A DNA stretch of 64,000 nt from Cryphonectria parasitica EP155 (Eukaryota > Ascomycota > Sordariomycetes > Diaporthales > Cryphonectriaceae): positions 5,443,172 to 5,507,171 of the forward strand of contig NW_024468910.1 in assembly GCF_011745365.1 (NCBI RefSeq), read 5' to 3'. The notes under the pieces are model-generated. The model did no database searches, was not told where the DNA came from, and worked only from the letters and a program-made list of their open reading frames with translations. Each line of letters opens with the position of its first letter. Within the stretch, counting starts at the first letter, position 1. Shown here piece after piece: positions 61,083-64,000 of this stretch. The position numbers and the translations under genes were made by a program.

Positions 61083-62000
61083 GCTACATTTCAGGCATAT
61101 ATTAATAAAGCGCTAATAAGCTTAATAAATATAATCTGCATCATTTATCTGAATAATATCCTAATTTATAGTAATAATGCTAAGCAGTATACAAGCTATA
61201 TTCGAGAGATCTTGAAGCAGCTATAGCAATAAGAGCTATATCTCAATCTGAGAAAGTATAAGTTTAATATACAATAGATAGAATTCCTGAGCTTTGTAGT
61301 ATTCTTAGAAGAAATCAGTATGAACAAGAAGCGTATTGCAGCTATTGCACAGTAGCTGCTCCTGCATATTATCTGCAATATTCAGATATTTCTTGGATTT
61401 ACTGAATTCTATTATCAATTTATACGAAACTACTTCAAGATTGCTATATCATTAATCAATCTTTTGCAAAGCAGCAGCATAAGCATAATTGCGCTCTCGA
61501 ACTGCATTTAAGTAGCTTTTAAGACTCTAATTATGCTCTTTATAATAGCTTTATTGCTATGCTACTATAATGCTGCATTACTAATAAGGATTGAAACGAA
61601 TGCTTCTGCTTTTGCTATAGAAGCTATGCTAGCTCAGCTATTTCAAAGCTGCTAGCATTTAATTGCTTTTCGTTCAAAAAAGCTCTTTCTAACAGAAATA
61701 TAATATAGCATGAGAGATATTAAGCTATTAGCTATTATAAATACTATATTAAACTAGCAGCATTATTTATTATATCTATCTAAGCTTATACTCATTCTTA
61801 CAAATCATTTCAACTTGCAATACTAAGAGATTAAACAGAAGCTATCTGCTTGCTAGTTATGCTAGCTAAATAATCTCAGCATGTATAATCTCATCATTCA
61901 GTACCATCTCAGCAAATCCAACCCAGCTAATAGGTTGTTCAGATAGCCAGATCACCAGAGAGGAAAGAAAGCTAAGCAGAAGCTGCAAAGCTCCAGCAAT
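61083..62000 (+). pseudogene. Fragment of a second gypsy pol (element D): RT palm, connection, RNase H
   Basis: It opens in mid-domain with ATFQAYINKAL and the box IYLNNILIYS (YLDD changed to LNN). It then runs through VEFL-like IEFLSFVVFLEE, IQIFLGFTEFYYQFIRNYFK and the RNase H block RIETNASAFAIEAMLAQLF. Stops replace Trp/Gln at several sites. The upstream half of RT is missing; the LTR of C abuts it. Confidence 0.75.
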
Positions 62001-62079
62001 TTCGTTACAATAAAGAATCTGGAGAATCAGAGAGAACTTTGTATTGATTATATTCAAAGAATAAGAATGAAACAAGCAG

Positions 62080-62227
62080 CAGATCTAAATATCTCCTGTT
62101 TTCGAGTATATGCTCTTCGCTATTCGAGTAAGAGTGCAGAGTTTGAGCAGACAGCAGACCTGAGTATCTCCTGTTTTCGAGAGTGCGCTCTTTGCTATTC
62201 AAGCGAGAATGCAGAGTTGAAGCGGAG
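62080..62227 (+). repeat. Two-copy tandem repeat, 74-bp period
   Basis: The copies 62080-62153 and 62154-62227 share the core TATCTCCTGTTTTCGAG and CAGAGTT. They are about 85% alike by eye. The repeat falls in the spacer after the RNase H fragment. Confidence 0.75.
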
Positions 62228-62422
62228 TATTTGCTTAGCAACTGATATTGCTTGAATATCGGGTTGCGAACTAATTATCCTTCTGCGCTTAGCAGTAGAG
62301 CAAAGCGTAGCAATAGTACTGGAGTAGCTTGCAGAGCTAATAAGAGCGCATCTGCTACAACTGCAACAAGAAAATGTTTTTGTTCAGATGGAAGCTTGGT
62401 ATAAGAAGCGAATATGCAGCTC

Positions 62423-62604
62423 TATCCTAAAGTCAAAGTGTCCTCAAGGTAGAGAACAGTTTTTTTGAGTGAGAAATTTTTTGGCGCTAGCAAAAACAGG
62501 GGTAAGAGGATCGTTTTTTTCTTCTGTAAACTGTTCTCAACTCAAATTTTAAGCTTTCTGTCTCATTTCAATTTGAAGTCTGATTGCTTTTCTTAAAACT
62601 CTAT
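62423..62604 (+). repeat. Direct repeat, copy 1 (182 bp)
   Basis: Begins TATCCTAAAGTCAAAGTG and ends TTAAAACTCTAT. It matches copy 2 at 62777-62957 with few differences, mostly C/T and G/A. No coding content. Confidence 0.85.
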
Positions 62605-62776
62605 CATTTCTGAATTTCAAGTTCTCATCATCTTTCTTTCTATTTTAATTGCAGGATTTGTATTTCTAGGGTAAAGGATTGAGGTGATCAGACCCGCATT
62701 TTTATCCGCATTAAAAACAACCAATTACCTTGCCTTATTTCTAGAGCATATCCTTATCCTAAAGTCAAAGTGTCCT

Positions 62777-62957
62777 ATTCTAAAGTCAAAGTGTTCTCAA
62801 GGTAGAGGATAGTTTTTTTGAGTGAGAAATTTTTTAGCGCTAGCAAAAACAGAGGTAAGAGGATTGTTTTTTTCTTCTGTAAACTGTCCTCAACTCAATT
62901 TTTAAGCTTTCTATTTCATTTTAATTTGAAGTCTGATCGCTTCCCTTAAAACTCTAT
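62777..62957 (+). repeat. Direct repeat, copy 2 (181 bp), cut by an LTR
   Basis: Same unit as copy 1; a further short copy of its first 20 bases lies just before it at 62755. The LTR of element F begins at its last base. Confidence 0.85.
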
Positions 62958-63411
62958 TGTAATGAGCACTGCAGCAATCCGAAGATTCCTAAGTACACAA
63001 AGGGGTTTATGCTAGCAAGAGCGGTGTCAAAGTGTTAAGTTCTTGAATACGGAACTGTACAAGTCCTAATAAGCGATGCAAGTATTCACTGCCTTTAGAG
63101 CTACTCAGTATATGAGACTGAATACTTAGATTGATAACTAAAGAGCTATATACTGAATCCATCTAATAGTAATAATCATATCCTTATATACCTAGCTCTT
63201 TAGTATGAATTACTGTTTAGCAGTGCCTTGCGGATCACCGCAGTGATTCGGATAAGCTTAGTAAGCTGTGCTCCTGGTGCTTCTAGTGATCCATTCCTAT
63301 CTCCTTCCTAGATTATGTAATCAATGCTTTATCAGAACGTTGGATTCTTAACACCTAATCCCTATTACTTGTGATCTGTTTTATAACCTGTATGTTGAAT
63401 GGGTTATAACA
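62958..63411 (-). mobile_element. 3' LTR of element F (third member of the B/C family)
   Basis: 454 bp, TGTAATG..TTATAACA on plus. The same leader sequence as in B and C follows (TCATCCCTCTTCTATCA...), so the rest of the element extends past the window end in minus orientation. Confidence 0.85.
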
Positions 63412-63477
63412 TCATCCCTCTTCTATCAGTTGTTATTCTCAATGATCTTCTGTAAGTATTCTAGCAAGTTTTTCCAT

Positions 63478-64000
63478 ATGCATAATCTTGCCTTTCTAAT
63501 TGAGATGTTGAACAGAATTGAGAAATCTTTTTCTAAGAAAACTGAACAGCATAATCGTCTTTTCCTAGCTGTTGATCAGTTTGGTTTTGAGATCATGCCT
63601 TGCACCGCCTGCGCTTCCCGGGGCCTGGTATGCAAGATAATGGATAATACAAAGCGTTGTTCTCAGTACATCCATCATGCTTGTTCTTGTAATGGTTGTA
63701 GGGTTTCTGTTTCTGCTTATAAGTCTCCTTTTCTCCTTTTCTAACCTCTTTGCTGATATCCCTCTTTCTTTTCCTTAGTTTCGCACATTATAGCGGAGGA
63801 TAAGAAGCTGGAATCGAAGGAGCGGAAGGCAGAGGCAGAGTTAGAAGGGGCTCATTGTCGAGCGTTAGAGGTTCTTAACGAAGCTTGCACGAAGATCTCG
63901 GAATCCGCTGCCCGTCTTGCTCGCCTGCACACCCAGCATAGATCTCTTGCCTCCCAGGATGCTCAAATAGTAAATGCGAGCCTTAAATCCCTTGATAAGC
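63478..64000 (+). CDS. Opposite-strand accessory gene of element F, partial (runs off the window)
   Basis: Exon 1 from ATG 63478 (MHNLAFLIEMLNRIEK) carries the clearest Cys module of the three copies: CTACASRGLVC, then RCSQYIHHACSCNGC, i.e. C-x2-C-x6-C and further Cys pairs that suggest zinc binding. An intron ends at the CCTTAG acceptor at 63778. Exon 2 is open for at least 73 codons to the window end and is helical and strongly charged, with coiled-coil-like spacing (KKLESKERKAEAELEG; ARLARLHTQHRSL). The donor is not resolved. Codons are much less TA-skewed than in B and C, so this copy may be younger or under constraint. Confidence 0.65.

Overview
The window comes from a filamentous ascomycete (Pezizomycotina). 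Genes carry short introns of about 57-350 bp with GT..AG borders. The gene families are fungal secondary-metabolism, HET/gasdermin/CHAT and rhodopsin-like membrane proteins. The right half is an AT-rich block of Ty3/gypsy elements with mutations that look like repeat-induced point mutation (RIP). A Sordariomycete is likely, but the genus cannot be read from the sequence.

Region 1 (about 1-18 kb) is a biosynthetic locus. A minus-strand NRPS-like carboxylate reductase (A-T-R, 1078 aa, 4 exons) is followed by a minus-strand seven-TM rhodopsin-like protein (380 aa, 3 exons). About 1 kb away, divergently, lies a 3037-aa highly reducing polyketide synthase (7 exons): KS-AT-DH-(psi-MT)-ER-KR-ACP with a carnitine-acyltransferase-like domain at the C-terminus. 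The likely logic is chain building by the PKS, acyl transfer by its terminal domain, and reduction of an acid by the A-T-R enzyme. A lone first exon of a second rhodopsin-like gene sits behind the PKS.

Region 2 (about 19.9-36.7 kb) is a cell-death and allorecognition neighbourhood. It opens with a solo LTR with a perfect 5-bp target-site duplication. Next is a gasdermin-like pore-forming protein, tail to tail (47 bp apart) with a 1029-aa protein that joins an N-terminal DUF7580-like domain to a subtilisin (S8) protease. This arrangement recalls the HET-Q1/HET-Q2 pair. Divergent from the protease is a 1929-aa protein with C2H2-like fingers, a DEP domain resembling that of Iml1/DEPDC5, and two degenerate kinase domains. 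Behind it lies a broken CHAT-domain relic, split by a 2.2-kb Fot1/Pogo-type transposon, and then a HET-domain gene. This block is the most exciting part of the window.

Region 3 (about 37.3-64 kb) is a TpA-rich transposon graveyard. It holds LTR fragments, a plus-strand gypsy relic (about 38.4-45.7 kb), and a minus-strand chromodomain gypsy element (C, 46180-61078) whose gag is interrupted by a second complete copy (B, 52599-60070, target duplication AAAGA). It ends with a fragment of another gypsy pol, two small repeat families and the start of a third copy (F). The B/C/F family carries an extra gene on the opposite strand between pol and the 3' LTR, encoding a Cys-rich, coiled-coil protein. 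It is intact-looking in B and F and stopped by RIP-type changes in C.

Exon borders were placed by eye from splice motifs, frame continuity and family conservation. All complete multi-exon models given here keep phase and contain no internal stops.
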